Shown: in pieces, positions 1 to 7,681 of the stretch
How positions within the stretch are numbered: the first letter of the stretch is position 1
How the letters are laid out: every line of letters begins with the position of its first letter
Assembly (NCBI GenBank): GCA_001464215.1
Contig: LNEZ01000027.1
Coordinates: 1 to 64,000, forward strand
Reading direction: 5' to 3'
Origin: Rhizobiales bacterium Ga0077548
GTDB lineage: Bacteria; Pseudomonadota; Alphaproteobacteria; Rhizobiales; Xanthobacteraceae
DNA length: 64,000 nt
Made by a program: the position numbers and the translations under genes
Notes under the pieces: generated by a model
Databases searched by the model: none
Seen by the model: the letters and a program-made list of their open reading frames with translations, nothing else
Told to the model about the DNA's origin: nothing

Positions 1-30
1 CGTTGACGTAGCGTTCCGAAGGAACTCTCG

Positions 31-447
31 TCAGTTGACCTTGGTCCAGGTCTTCGACTGGCAGATCACGCCGCCCATCACGCAGCCGCCGATCTCGATC
101 GCGTTGGTGTTTACGACTTTGACTTTGCCTGAATAGGTTTGACCGTCCTCGTAATTGTAGATCGCGCCGCTCCACTCATCGTTCCCAACCGGTTTCATGT
201 TGGAGACGAGCTGAAGACCGACGATCGGGCGCTCGCGCTTCGACGGGTCCGGATTGTGGACGTCTTTCGAAGGAGATTTCTGCCAGACGACATGCCCGCA
301 GAGCCCGGTTCCGCAGGGAACTACTTTGACGCGCGTGATGCCGCTCTGGCTCTGCCATGTGCCGGACACCTTCGAGGCATCTTGCGCGAAGGAGGGAGTG
401 GTGAGGGCGCAAAGCGCTACCAAAAGGGTCAGGCGGGCGAGTTTCAT
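31..447 (-). CDS. DUF2147-family exported protein
   Basis: A 138-residue protein with a clear Sec signal peptide (about residues 1-21, ending PSFA before QD). The mature part has the DUF2147 pattern: an N-terminal GTWQS stretch, a CGTGLCGHVVW segment with paired cysteines, and a C-terminal YSGKVKV / CVMGGVICQSKTW region, again with paired cysteines. The family is a small periplasmic lipocalin-like beta-barrel of unknown ligand. Its full length and typical ending (TWTKVN) argue that it is intact. It is transcribed away from the Sel1-like gene and has no operon partner in view. The family call is confident; the function is unknown. Confidence 0.85.
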   Translation of the reverse strand: MKLARLTLLVALCALTTPSFAQDASKVSGTWQSQSGITRVKVVPCGTGLCGHVVWQKSPSKDVHNPDPSKRERPIVGLQLVSNMKPVGNDEWSGAIYNYEDGQTYSGKVKVVNTNAIEIGGCVMGGVICQSKTWTKVN

Positions 448-822
448 ATCGCGGTGTGCTTCCGTTCACTGATGAAGGTTGTGTGACAAGAGAGATAGTG
501 CCCGATAGGGCCACAGTAAGGCGCTGTCACAAATCGCTCGCCCGAATTTGAATCACCTTCCATTTCGGATGGTGACCAGAGTCCCAAGCAGCAGCCTTTC
601 CCAAAGCTTTCCGCGCAAGCACGAGTGCAGGGTTTTCAAGCCTTTGCGTGCTTAACGAATTCCGCGATGACCACAAGCTGCTGTTTTCATTCAGTTTTCG
701 TTCAGGCTGATAGTTAGGATGCAATTCAAATTCCCGAGGCATCTTACGCATCACGGACGGGGGAACGTCCGTTGGGACACAGCGGCGAATGAAGCCGCGA
801 AGGTAAGACGGGAGACGGACAA
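448..822. other. Intergenic region upstream of the Sel1-like gene
   Basis: A 375-base spacer between the divergent DUF2147 and Sel1-like genes. It holds the starts of both transcription units, the TTCAG direct repeat at 690-705, and a reverse-strand open frame (527-856) that overlaps the Sel1-like start. That frame resembles no family I know. No tRNA, terminator or mobile element is visible. Confidence 0.6.
690..705 (+). promoter_or_regulatory. Direct repeat TTCAG-N6-TTCAG, candidate response-regulator site
   Basis: TTCAG occurs at 690-694 and again at 701-705, one helical turn (11 bp) apart, followed by a TAGTTAGGAT stretch that could be a -10 region. Direct repeats spaced 11 bp are typical of OmpR/PhoB-type regulators. 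The site lies about 120 bp upstream of the Sel1-like gene. The assignment rests on spacing alone. Confidence 0.3.
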
Positions 823-1086
823 ATGGCGCGGCTTCTCGAACTCGAGGTGGCAGCAATCGGCCAGGCCAATATGGCCGGGGACATTTTTTATCAGCTGGGC
901 TTGGCCTACGCGTATGGCCGCGATGTCGATGCGGATCGGGTCGCAGCCCACAAGTGGTTCAACCTGGCAGCCGTCCGCGGCAACCGCGAAGCGGTCGCTT
1001 GCCGGCAGGAACTCGCTGCCGAGATGAATGCGGACGAGATCGCAGTCGCCCAGCGCGCGGCGCGCGAATGGATGACTTCGCACTAA
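823..1086 (+). CDS. Small Sel1-like repeat protein
   Basis: An 87-residue cytoplasmic protein with no signal peptide. Residues about 22-55 (YQLGLAYAYGRDVDADRVAA followed by HKWFNLAA) match the Sel1/TPR-like repeat signature of G-x-D-x5-A-x-KW-x2-A-A. The C-terminal QRAAREWM segment is typical of a short rhizobial Sel1 family. Sel1 repeats are helical protein-protein interaction modules; no partner can be named. The start is supported by a GGGAGA ribosome-binding site about 6 nt upstream. It is followed by a strong terminator and is probably monocistronic. Confidence 0.75.
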   Translation: MARLLELEVAAIGQANMAGDIFYQLGLAYAYGRDVDADRVAAHKWFNLAAVRGNREAVACRQELAAEMNADEIAVAQRAAREWMTSH

Positions 1087-1157
1087 AGGGCTTGGCACTA
1101 AGCGAGACGAGATAGCGGCCTTCCGTTGGGGTTATGGGGCGGGGGCTGTTCGTGGAA

Positions 1158-1192
1158 GGGGACCGGCGACGCCAGAAGCGCCGGCCCCTTTT
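1158..1192 (+). terminator. Rho-independent terminator
   Basis: GGGGaCCGGCG (1158-1168) pairs with CGCCGGCCCC (1179-1188) and is followed by TTTT. It ends the Sel1-like transcript. Confidence 0.8.
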
Positions 1193-1308
1193 GCTTTGTG
1201 GCTGACGGGCAACAGGGGGCGGGATTTGCCCGGAAAATGTCTAGTTCTATTGACCTGGGCTGCCGAAACAGGCCCCATGGCTCAAAATAAGGGGACGGGG
1301 CGATTCAA

Positions 1309-2559
1309 ATGATCCAGCCGCGGAAATTTTTATTGGGCGGTGTCGCGCTTCTTGCGCTGACGGGCATAGCAGCAGCGGCTGACGTGCCGATGCGCGCTCC
1401 ACAGGCGGTTTATACCAAAGCTGCTCCGGCCTGGTCTTGGGAAGGCCAGTACATCGGCATTCACGGCGGCTATTTCTGGGGCGACAACAACGTCAATGGC
1501 ATTTTTGCGTTAGAGCCTCGCGGCGGATACGGCGGCTTCCAGTTCGGCTATTTGCACCACCTCTCGCGGAACTGGGTGATCGGCTACGAAGTCGACATTT
1601 CGTTCGGCGATATCAACGGCGCGGTTGGTCCTCTTAACAACAGCATCGACTACTTCGGCACGGCGCGAACGCGCTTGGGTTACGCGCAGGGTCAGTGGCT
1701 GTTTTATGCAACGGCCGGTCTCGCTTGGGCGCAGTCGGACCTTGCTGCTGCGGGTTTAACTTTCGATCGTCCGCAAGTCGGCTACGTGGTCGGCGCGGGC
1801 ATCGAGTACGCGTTTGCACGCAACTGGTCTGCCAAGTTCGAGTATCTCTACATGGACCTTGGCACCACCAACACAAACCTTGTGGTGGTCTCGACGGACA
1901 CTACTGCCAGCACAGTACGCCTCGGCCTGAATTATCGCTTCGCGAATTGGAATCCGTCAGCACCGTCAGATTTCCCTGTGAAGGCGCCGGTTCGCACGGC
2001 TGGCTGGACCGGGCCATATATTGGTGTTCACGGGGCTTACGGGTTTGGCGATCACGACACACTCGCTAACGGAGTCGTAGTCAGTTCGCTCGAACCCGCA
2101 GGTGGATTGTTCGGTATCCAGTCCGGCTACAATTGGCAGATTTCGCGTAATTGGGTCTTCGGTGTTGAAGCCGACTCGTCGTGGGGCTCGCTGAAAGACA
2201 CCATTGGTACGAGTACCGTTGACATCGACGCCAAGGGCACCGTCCGCGCGCGTTACGGCTACACCAATGGCAACAGCCTGATTTATGCGACCGGTGGTCT
2301 CGCCTGGATCCACGCTGAACAAAACATTGCTGCGGGCGGTGTGGTACGCGATCAATTCTATCTCGGCTGGACGGTCGGCGCCGGTGTTGAATACGCGCTC
2401 AACGCGCGTTGGTCAGCGAAGCTCGAATACGCGTATTCAAGCTACGAGCTGTCGGAGAATCCGGCGGTTCCGCTTCGCGAAGAGTTCAACCTTCACACTA
2501 TCAAGTTCGGCCTGAACTACCGCGCAGGCATCTTCGATCTGATCGGCATGCGCTGGTAA
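1309..2559 (+). CDS. Outer-membrane protein with two tandem Omp25/31-like beta-barrel units
   Basis: A 416-residue protein with signal peptide about 1-24 (ending IAAAADV). It consists of two homologous units: about residues 42-215 starting WEGQYIGIHGGYFWGD, and about 230-416 starting WTGPYIGVHGAYGFGD. Each shows the same landmarks: L.P.GG..G.Q.GY, SRNWV.G.E.D.SWG/SFG, R.R.GY, Y.T.GLAW, VGAG.EYA, WSAK.EY.Y, and a terminal LGLNYR or FGLNYR. These mark the OMP_b-brl/Omp25-31 family of small eight-stranded barrels common in rhizobia. The protein ends in W, as outer-membrane barrels often do. It is expressed alone between two terminators. Pore or structural activity is not deducible. Confidence 0.85.
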   Translation: MIQPRKFLLGGVALLALTGIAAAADVPMRAPQAVYTKAAPAWSWEGQYIGIHGGYFWGDNNVNGIFALEPRGGYGGFQFGYLHHLSRNWVIGYEVDISFGDINGAVGPLNNSIDYFGTARTRLGYAQGQWLFYATAGLAWAQSDLAAAGLTFDRPQVGYVVGAGIEYAFARNWSAKFEYLYMDLGTTNTNLVVVSTDTTASTVRLGLNYRFANWNPSAPSDFPVKAPVRTAGWTGPYIGVHGAYGFGDHDTLANGVVVSSLEPAGGLFGIQSGYNWQISRNWVFGVEADSSWGSLKDTIGTSTVDIDAKGTVRARYGYTNGNSLIYATGGLAWIHAEQNIAAGGVVRDQFYLGWTVGAGVEYALNARWSAKLEYAYSSYELSENPAVPLREEFNLHTIKFGLNYRAGIFDLIGMRW

Positions 2560-2580
2560 GCGAAACGAAGGCTCAAACTA

Positions 2581-2610
2581 AAAACCCCGGCGATTTCGCC
2601 GGGGTTTTTT
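2581..2610. terminator. Bidirectional rho-independent terminator
   Basis: CCCCGGCG (2585-2592) pairs with CGCCGGGG (2597-2604). The stem is flanked by AAAA on the left and TTTTTT on the right, so it can stop both the rightward OMP gene and the leftward amidotransferase gene, which end on either side. Confidence 0.85.
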
Positions 2611-2613
2611 CGT

Positions 2614-4395
2614 TTATGCGGCCTTTGCCGCGCCGGTCTGTACCTGCAGCCAATATTCGAGCAGCGCTGCCTGCCAGAGTTTCGAGTTGCCTTTGCCGGT
2701 CAATTCGCGTTCGGGATTTTTCAAAAGCCGGTCGATGTACTCTTGCTTGAAGATGCCACGCGAGCGTGCGGCGGGCTGATTGAGCACGTCACGCACGAAG
2801 TGGAGCATCGGCCCGCGCAGGAATTTCAGGGCAGGTACCGGGAAGTAGCCCTTCTTGCGGTCGATGATTTCGTCGGGCACCAGACCGCGCGCGGCCTCCT
2901 TGAGAATATGCTTGCCGCCGTTCTTGATTTTCAACTCTGCCGGAATTTGCGCGGCCAGTTCGACCAGTTCGTGGTCGAGTAGCGGCGTGCGCGCCTCGAG
3001 ACCGAAGGCCATGGTCATGTTGTCCACGCGCTTCACCGGGTCGTCGATCATCATGATCTGTTGATCGAGCTCTAAGGTTTTATCAATCGCGCGTTCGCTC
3101 TGCGCGTGTTCGAAGTAATCCTCGACCAGTGCGCGGCTGTAATCGGCGCCTGCGAGCGAAGGTTCGAGCGCATCGGAAATCTCGTCGTGATTATGTTCGC
3201 AATAAACGCGCATATAATCGCTGACCGGATCGTTGGAGCGCAGCATATGCGGATACCAGTGATAGCCGCCGAACACTTCGTCGGCGCCCTGGCCGCATTG
3301 TACGACTTTCACGTGCTGCGATACTTCTTCCGAGAGCAGATAAAAGCCGATTGCGTCGTGGCTCACCTGCGGCTCCGACATCTGCGACACCGCACCTGCC
3401 ATCGCCGGGATCGCATGTGAGGTCGCAATCGGAATGCGGCGATGCGTGGTGCCGAATTTCTTCGCGACGAGATCGGAATAGGCGAACTCATCACCTTTCA
3501 AGCCGTTGACGCTTTCAAAGCCGATAGAGAAGGTCTGTAAATCCTTCTGGCCGCTTTCGGCGAGCAGCGCGACGAGGAGAGAGGAATCAAGTCCGCCGGA
3601 CAGAAGAACGCCGAGCGGCACGTCGGCGACGCGCCGCCGCTCAACCGCGGTGCGCAGCGAAGCGCGGACCGATTCCGTCCATTCGCTTTCGGTCAGCACG
3701 CGATCTTGCGATTGCACGGGGCAGCGCCAATAGATTTCCTCGCGCCTGGTGCCGTCCGGTTCGATCGTGAGCAGCGTTGCGGGCGCGAGTTTCTTCACAC
3801 CCTTGAAGATCGTGCGCGGGGCGGGGACTGCGCCGTGAAAACTTAGAAAATGATGGATCGCAACGGGATCGATACTGGTATCGACATCGCCGCTGGCTAA
3901 AAGCGCGGGCAAGGTGGACGCAAAGCGAAAGCGCTCGCCGTTATCGGTATAATAAAGCGGCTTGATGCCGAGACGGTCGCGCGCGAGCACGACGCGTCCG
4001 CTTTCACGTTCGCCGATTGCAAAGGCGAACATCCCCTTGAGGCGCTCGACGCAGCGCGGCCCCCAAGCGTGATAGCTTTTCAGAATGACTTCGGTGTCGC
4101 CGCCGGTGAAGAAGCGATAGCCCTTGGCCTGCAACTCGCTTCGCAACTCGCGGAAATTATAGATGCAGCCATTGAACGCGATGGCGAGGCCAAGTTCAGC
4201 ATCTAGCATCGGCTGATCGGCGACTGGGCTGAGATCGAGAATGGAAAGACGGCGGTGGCCGAGCGCAATATGGCGGCTTGCATACACGCCGCCCGCATCA
4301 GGCCCACGATGTTTGAGATTGCCTGCTATTGCCTCGGTGACTGCCGCACTTGCAGCGTCACCGCGGCTTCGTATTTCACCGCAAATTCCACACAT
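2614..4395 (-). CDS. Asparagine-synthase-type glutamine amidotransferase (N-acetylglutaminylglutamine amidotransferase-like)
   Basis: 593 residues starting MCGICGE, so Cys2 is the class II glutaminase nucleophile after Met removal. The N-terminal glutaminase domain runs to about residue 200 (RGPDAGG, FNGCIYNFRELR). The synthetase domain carries the PP-loop LLSGGLDSSLL. The text (FFTGGDTEVILKSYHAWG, MSEPQVSHDAIGFYLLSEEV, GQGADEVFGGYHWYP) looks closer to the N-acetylglutaminylglutamine amidotransferase subfamily than to AsnB of asparagine biosynthesis. That subfamily amidates a dipeptide osmolyte. The GNAT-ATP-grasp synthetase and peptidase that usually accompany it are not adjacent, so ordinary asparagine synthesis remains possible. 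The gene shares a bidirectional terminator with the OMP gene. Confidence 0.85.
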   Translation of the reverse strand: MCGICGEIRSRGDAASAAVTEAIAGNLKHRGPDAGGVYASRHIALGHRRLSILDLSPVADQPMLDAELGLAIAFNGCIYNFRELRSELQAKGYRFFTGGDTEVILKSYHAWGPRCVERLKGMFAFAIGERESGRVVLARDRLGIKPLYYTDNGERFRFASTLPALLASGDVDTSIDPVAIHHFLSFHGAVPAPRTIFKGVKKLAPATLLTIEPDGTRREEIYWRCPVQSQDRVLTESEWTESVRASLRTAVERRRVADVPLGVLLSGGLDSSLLVALLAESGQKDLQTFSIGFESVNGLKGDEFAYSDLVAKKFGTTHRRIPIATSHAIPAMAGAVSQMSEPQVSHDAIGFYLLSEEVSQHVKVVQCGQGADEVFGGYHWYPHMLRSNDPVSDYMRVYCEHNHDEISDALEPSLAGADYSRALVEDYFEHAQSERAIDKTLELDQQIMMIDDPVKRVDNMTMAFGLEARTPLLDHELVELAAQIPAELKIKNGGKHILKEAARGLVPDEIIDRKKGYFPVPALKFLRGPMLHFVRDVLNQPAARSRGIFKQEYIDRLLKNPERELTGKGNSKLWQAALLEYWLQVQTGAAKAA

Positions 4396-4617
4396 GACGT
4401 ATCGGCAGTTCTAGTTTCGTAATTTGGCGTGAGTGTGAACCAACAAAAAAGCCCCACGCCCGTCTGCCGTATTTCTCCATTCTTGCAGGGACAACCTGCG
4501 AATCCCGGCATGGTTCGGAACTTTTTCGTGCGAATGGTCGCACGCAAGCCGCAGGAAATGGGGCTCGAATGCGGCCTTCTTGCAAAGGAACAATCAGTCC
4601 GGCATAGCTCGCGTAAC

Positions 4618-4710
4618 GGAGACGTGGCCGAGTGGCTGAAGGCGGCGGTTTGCTAAACCGTTATACGCTCTCAAGGCGTATCGAGGGTTCGAATCCCTCC
4701 GTCTCCGCCA
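4618..4710 (+). tRNA. tRNA-Ser(GCU)
   Basis: A 93-nt class II tRNA with CCA encoded. The acceptor arm GGAGACG pairs with CGTCTCC (4700-4706), with discriminator G. The anticodon loop TTGCTAA gives GCU. A long variable arm (ATACGCTCTCAAGGCGTAT) and the T-loop GGTTCGAATCC are present. No integrase or repeated tRNA end is nearby, so it does not look like an occupied attachment site. Confidence 0.95.
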
Positions 4711-4732
4711 TCCGTTTTCCGCCGACGCCCGT

Positions 4733-5446
4733 TCAGCAGCCGAGAATGTTCGCCAGGCCGATAATATTTTCGGCGTGAAACGTATTCTGCGGACTTGCAG
4801 AAATGTCTTTGCGCTGCGACGGCCCGAATTCATAGGGCCTTTCGATATATGCAGTCTTCAAGCCGACCGCGCGAGCATGATCCAGATCGCTTTGATGCGC
4901 GGCGACGAGCATTACCTGGTCAGGGGCAAGGTCGAAGACACGCGCGACGCCGAGGTAGGTCGCGGGATCCGGTTTGTACTTGCGGAAAACCTCTGCCGAA
5001 AGAATACAGTCCCACGGTAACCCAGCGCGCTTTGCCATGTCGGTGAGAAGGCCGATGTTGCCGTTCGATAGCGTGCAGATCGTGTAGCGGGATTTCAACC
5101 TCGACAGTCCTGCAACCGAGTCCGGCCACGCGTCGAGACGGTGCCACACCTTGTTCAGGTGGCGTTTCTGGTATTCGCTCAGATGGGTGACTGAAAACTG
5201 CTTCAGGATGTCGTCCAAGATCATCCTGTGCAGGTCGTCGATCAGCGTCCATCCCAGTTCGCCGGATGCAACCCGCTGCATTGCAGGCTGATACCCGGCG
5301 CGCCACGCCAAGGCGAACTTGTCGGGGTCGACATCGAGGCTCATTGCGCGGACCTCGCGCGCGATGCTCTGGTGCCAGTCGACGATTGTACCGAATACGT
5401 CGAATGCGAGAACTCGAATTTCGTCGGCTACTTTATTATTATTCAT
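4733..5446 (-). CDS. Haloacid dehalogenase, type II (HAD superfamily)
   Basis: 237 residues. HAD motif I is AFDVFGTIVDW with nucleophile Asp16. Motif II is CTLSNGN, the conserved Lys is in KYKPDPATY, and the last motif is LVAAHQSDLDHA, matching L-2-haloacid dehalogenases (usual VAAHxxDL). It should hydrolyse short 2-haloalkanoates through an aspartyl-ester intermediate in the cytoplasm. Many homologues act on other small acids, so the physiological substrate is uncertain. It is divergent from the metal-efflux genes and its 3' end lies just after the tRNA. Confidence 0.85.
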   Translation of the reverse strand: MNNNKVADEIRVLAFDVFGTIVDWHQSIAREVRAMSLDVDPDKFALAWRAGYQPAMQRVASGELGWTLIDDLHRMILDDILKQFSVTHLSEYQKRHLNKVWHRLDAWPDSVAGLSRLKSRYTICTLSNGNIGLLTDMAKRAGLPWDCILSAEVFRKYKPDPATYLGVARVFDLAPDQVMLVAAHQSDLDHARAVGLKTAYIERPYEFGPSQRKDISASPQNTFHAENIIGLANILGC

Positions 5447-5498
5447 GATGTTTGGCTTCTCAAACGGCGTTTGCCGGGGCGATCAAATGTAAGGCAGG

Positions 5499-5513
5499 AA
5501 TGTAGGATACATT
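5499..5513. promoter_or_regulatory. Perfect palindrome AATGTA-GGA-TACATT, candidate operator
   Basis: Six-base arms with a 3-nt spacer, in the 133-bp divergent region between the dehalogenase (start 5446) and the efflux genes (start 5580). TGTA-N3-TACA half-sites are common for dimeric repressors. Position suggests control of one or both units, but no regulator gene is adjacent. Confidence 0.45.
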
Positions 5514-5579
5514 GTAGCGCGTTCGCGTCACGCCTTCGCCACATATGACTCCACGAAGAATCTCCTGTATGTTTTGCAT

Positions 5580-5978
5580 ATGCGAAAACTCGCTTGGTTA
5601 ACGCTGTTCGCCGCTGCCGCGCTGTTCTTCAGCGCGCCGGAAAGAGCGTTTGCGCATCCAAGCCACCACCACACGCAACCGGCGCAGGCCGTGCTGGTGT
5701 TGAAATTCGAGACTGCCGCACCTGTTTTCGAGCAGATGCAGCACTCCGATGAATTCGTCTCCACTGCACAGCCGCAACCGGACACGTGTCCGCACGGGCA
5801 GGCTGCCGATTGCAATTTCTGCTGCGCTTGTGCAGGCGCTGCGTCGGTCGCGCTTGCTACAACGGAATTAACCGGCCGCGATGTTCGCGCTGTCAGCGGG
5901 GTCATTCCGCTCGCGGCACCATACCTTTTCCGGCAAACCGTTTTCGATCTCAGCCGACCTCCAAAATCCTTCGCCTGA
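5580..5978 (+). CDS. His/Cys-rich exported protein preceding an RND metal pump
   Basis: About 132 residues from ATG 5580 (an in-frame TTG lies at 5574). A signal peptide covers about the first 25 residues (ending RAFA). The mature start HPSHHHTQ is His-rich, and a Cys cluster CPHGQAADCNFCCACAG sits mid-protein. The combination suggests periplasmic soft-metal binding. It lies 66 nt before the RND adaptor and is probably co-transcribed with it. I recognise no named domain. The metal-related role is inferred from composition and position. Confidence 0.65.
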   Translation: MRKLAWLTLFAAAALFFSAPERAFAHPSHHHTQPAQAVLVLKFETAAPVFEQMQHSDEFVSTAQPQPDTCPHGQAADCNFCCACAGAASVALATTELTGRDVRAVSGVIPLAAPYLFRQTVFDLSRPPKSFA

Positions 5979-6044
5979 TCGTCTCGCGTTGTTCCGCTTT
6001 AGCGCGGTTCGACGCTCCCGATTCATGTTGCGAAGGATTTCGTC

Positions 6045-7679
6045 ATGCGCGTTTGTCTCGCGCTCATCACAACTCTTCTATTCACGCTGCTTGCGCCCGT
6101 TTTCGCGCATGAGGGCCATAGTCACGACGAACCGGTGCGGACCGCAACTCCCGTTGCACCGCGCGGGGAGGCGCTGGCCGGCGATTTCGAACTTGTCGCG
6201 GTGATCCGCAACGGCGAAGTAATCGTTTATCTAGACCGCTTCGCTAGCAACGAGCCAGTGAACGGCGCCGTCATCGAAGCATTGACGCCCTCGGGCTCCG
6301 ACAAGGCGATTGCGAACGAAGACGGCACCTATCGGTTACCGGCAAAGTGGATCGACGGACGCGATCATTACGATCTGATTTTCACGGTCACGCTTGGCGA
6401 GACCAGCGAAGTGCTGCCGGTCACGATCGTTGCGGCGGCTTCTCACAACGAGACTGCGGGTGCGCGCAGTATCCCGATCTGGATGAGCGCCTTAATCGCT
6501 CTTGTCGCGGCGCTGCTCGCGTTCGCAGTTGGCGTTCTCGCGGTGCTCCGTTATCCGAACCTGCTGAAGACGAAAGTTTTAGGTGCCGCGGTAATTCTGT
6601 TCGCAGCATTTTCGTCACCCGCGCAATCGCACGACGGAGATAATCACGGCGAAACAAAGCGCACCGCCTTGCAGGCCGGGAGTGACGTATCGCAGCGCTT
6701 GCCGGATGGCGGCATTTTCGTTCCGAAAAGCGTACAACGTCTGCTCGCAATCCGTACCGCGCTCACGAAAGACGGCGAGCATCCTAAAACGATCGAGTTA
6801 CCGGGCCGTGTGATACCCGACGCGAATGCGAGCGGCTATGTGCAGTCTACGCTCGCGGGCCGTCTGTTGCCGCCGCCGAACGGCTTTCCCGCGTTGGGCT
6901 CGCGCGTCGAGAAGGGGCAAGTGCTCGCTTATGTCGAGCCGCCGATCCAGACCATCGACGTTTCCGATATGCGTCAGAAGGAGGGTGAACTCCTCCAGCA
7001 GATCGCGATCGTCGAGCGGCGCGTGGCGCGTTTCGAAAAGCTTGTGGAGAGCAATACAATCGCGCGCACACAGCTGGAAGACGCACGCACCGAACTCGAT
7101 GGCTTGCGCCAGCGCAAGGCGCAGCTCGACAAGATCCGCCGCGAGCCGGAAGTGCTGCTCGCGCCTGTAAGCGGCGTGATCGCGGAGGCGAATACGATCG
7201 CGGGCCAGCTCGCACAGCCGAATACGGTGATCTTCCATATCGTCGACCCGTCACGGCTGTGGGTGGAGGCATTGAGTTTCGACGCAATTCCGAAAGTCGG
7301 GCAGGCGAGTGCGCGCACGCATAACGGGCGCACGATCAGTCTCGTATTCCGGGGCAGCGCTGCAGCGCTTCGCAACCAGTCGATTGCGGTTCATTTCGCC
7401 GTCGATGGCAGCACGGAGGGCGTCTGGGCCGGGCAGTTCGTGAGCGTGTTTGCAAGTCTTCCTGACAAGCGGCGTGGAATCCTGTTGCCGCGTGCTGCCG
7501 TGATCCGGACAGCGAACGGTCAGCAGGTCGTGTTCGAGCACGTCAGCGCGGAGCGCTTCGAAGTGCGCGAAGTGAAAATCGAAGTGCTGGACGCCGATAA
7601 CGTGCTCGTCACCGCCGGGATTGCCGACGCCAAGCGCGTGGTGGTGCAGGGTGCCGAACTCTTAGATCAGGTGCGCTGA
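6045..7679 (+). CDS. RND efflux periplasmic adaptor (CusB/CzcB type) with N-terminal membrane-anchored extension
   Basis: 544 residues, long for this family (usually 350-450). Signal peptide about 1-21; His motif HEGHSHDEP; an Ig-like region about 45-140 (FELVAVIRNGEVIVYLDRF); a membrane helix about 148-170 (IWMSALIALVAALLAFAVG); a second hydrophobic stretch about 178-195 that itself looks like a signal peptide (VLGAAVILFAAFSSPAQS) followed by HDGDNHGE. From about 210 the classical adaptor follows: beta-barrel, lipoyl, coiled-coil hairpin (about 310-365: MRQKEGELLQQIAIVERRVA) and C-terminal domain. It should link the inner-membrane pump to an outer-membrane channel. It overlooks the pump gene by 2 nt, so the two are surely one operon. 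The architecture suggests fusion of an anchored protein to a normal adaptor. Confidence 0.85.
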   Translation: MRVCLALITTLLFTLLAPVFAHEGHSHDEPVRTATPVAPRGEALAGDFELVAVIRNGEVIVYLDRFASNEPVNGAVIEALTPSGSDKAIANEDGTYRLPAKWIDGRDHYDLIFTVTLGETSEVLPVTIVAAASHNETAGARSIPIWMSALIALVAALLAFAVGVLAVLRYPNLLKTKVLGAAVILFAAFSSPAQSHDGDNHGETKRTALQAGSDVSQRLPDGGIFVPKSVQRLLAIRTALTKDGEHPKTIELPGRVIPDANASGYVQSTLAGRLLPPPNGFPALGSRVEKGQVLAYVEPPIQTIDVSDMRQKEGELLQQIAIVERRVARFEKLVESNTIARTQLEDARTELDGLRQRKAQLDKIRREPEVLLAPVSGVIAEANTIAGQLAQPNTVIFHIVDPSRLWVEALSFDAIPKVGQASARTHNGRTISLVFRGSAAALRNQSIAVHFAVDGSTEGVWAGQFVSVFASLPDKRRGILLPRAAVIRTANGQQVVFEHVSAERFEVREVKIEVLDADNVLVTAGIADAKRVVVQGAELLDQVR

Positions 7680-7681
7680 CG

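Noticed and set aside
527..856. A reverse-strand frame of 109 codons between the DUF2147 and Sel1-like genes
   Set aside because: It overlaps the Sel1-like start and contains no recognisable domain; it could be a decayed gene but I cannot support it.
4618..4710. tRNA-Ser as an integration site
   Set aside because: No integrase, no duplicated tRNA 3' end and no compositional change downstream.
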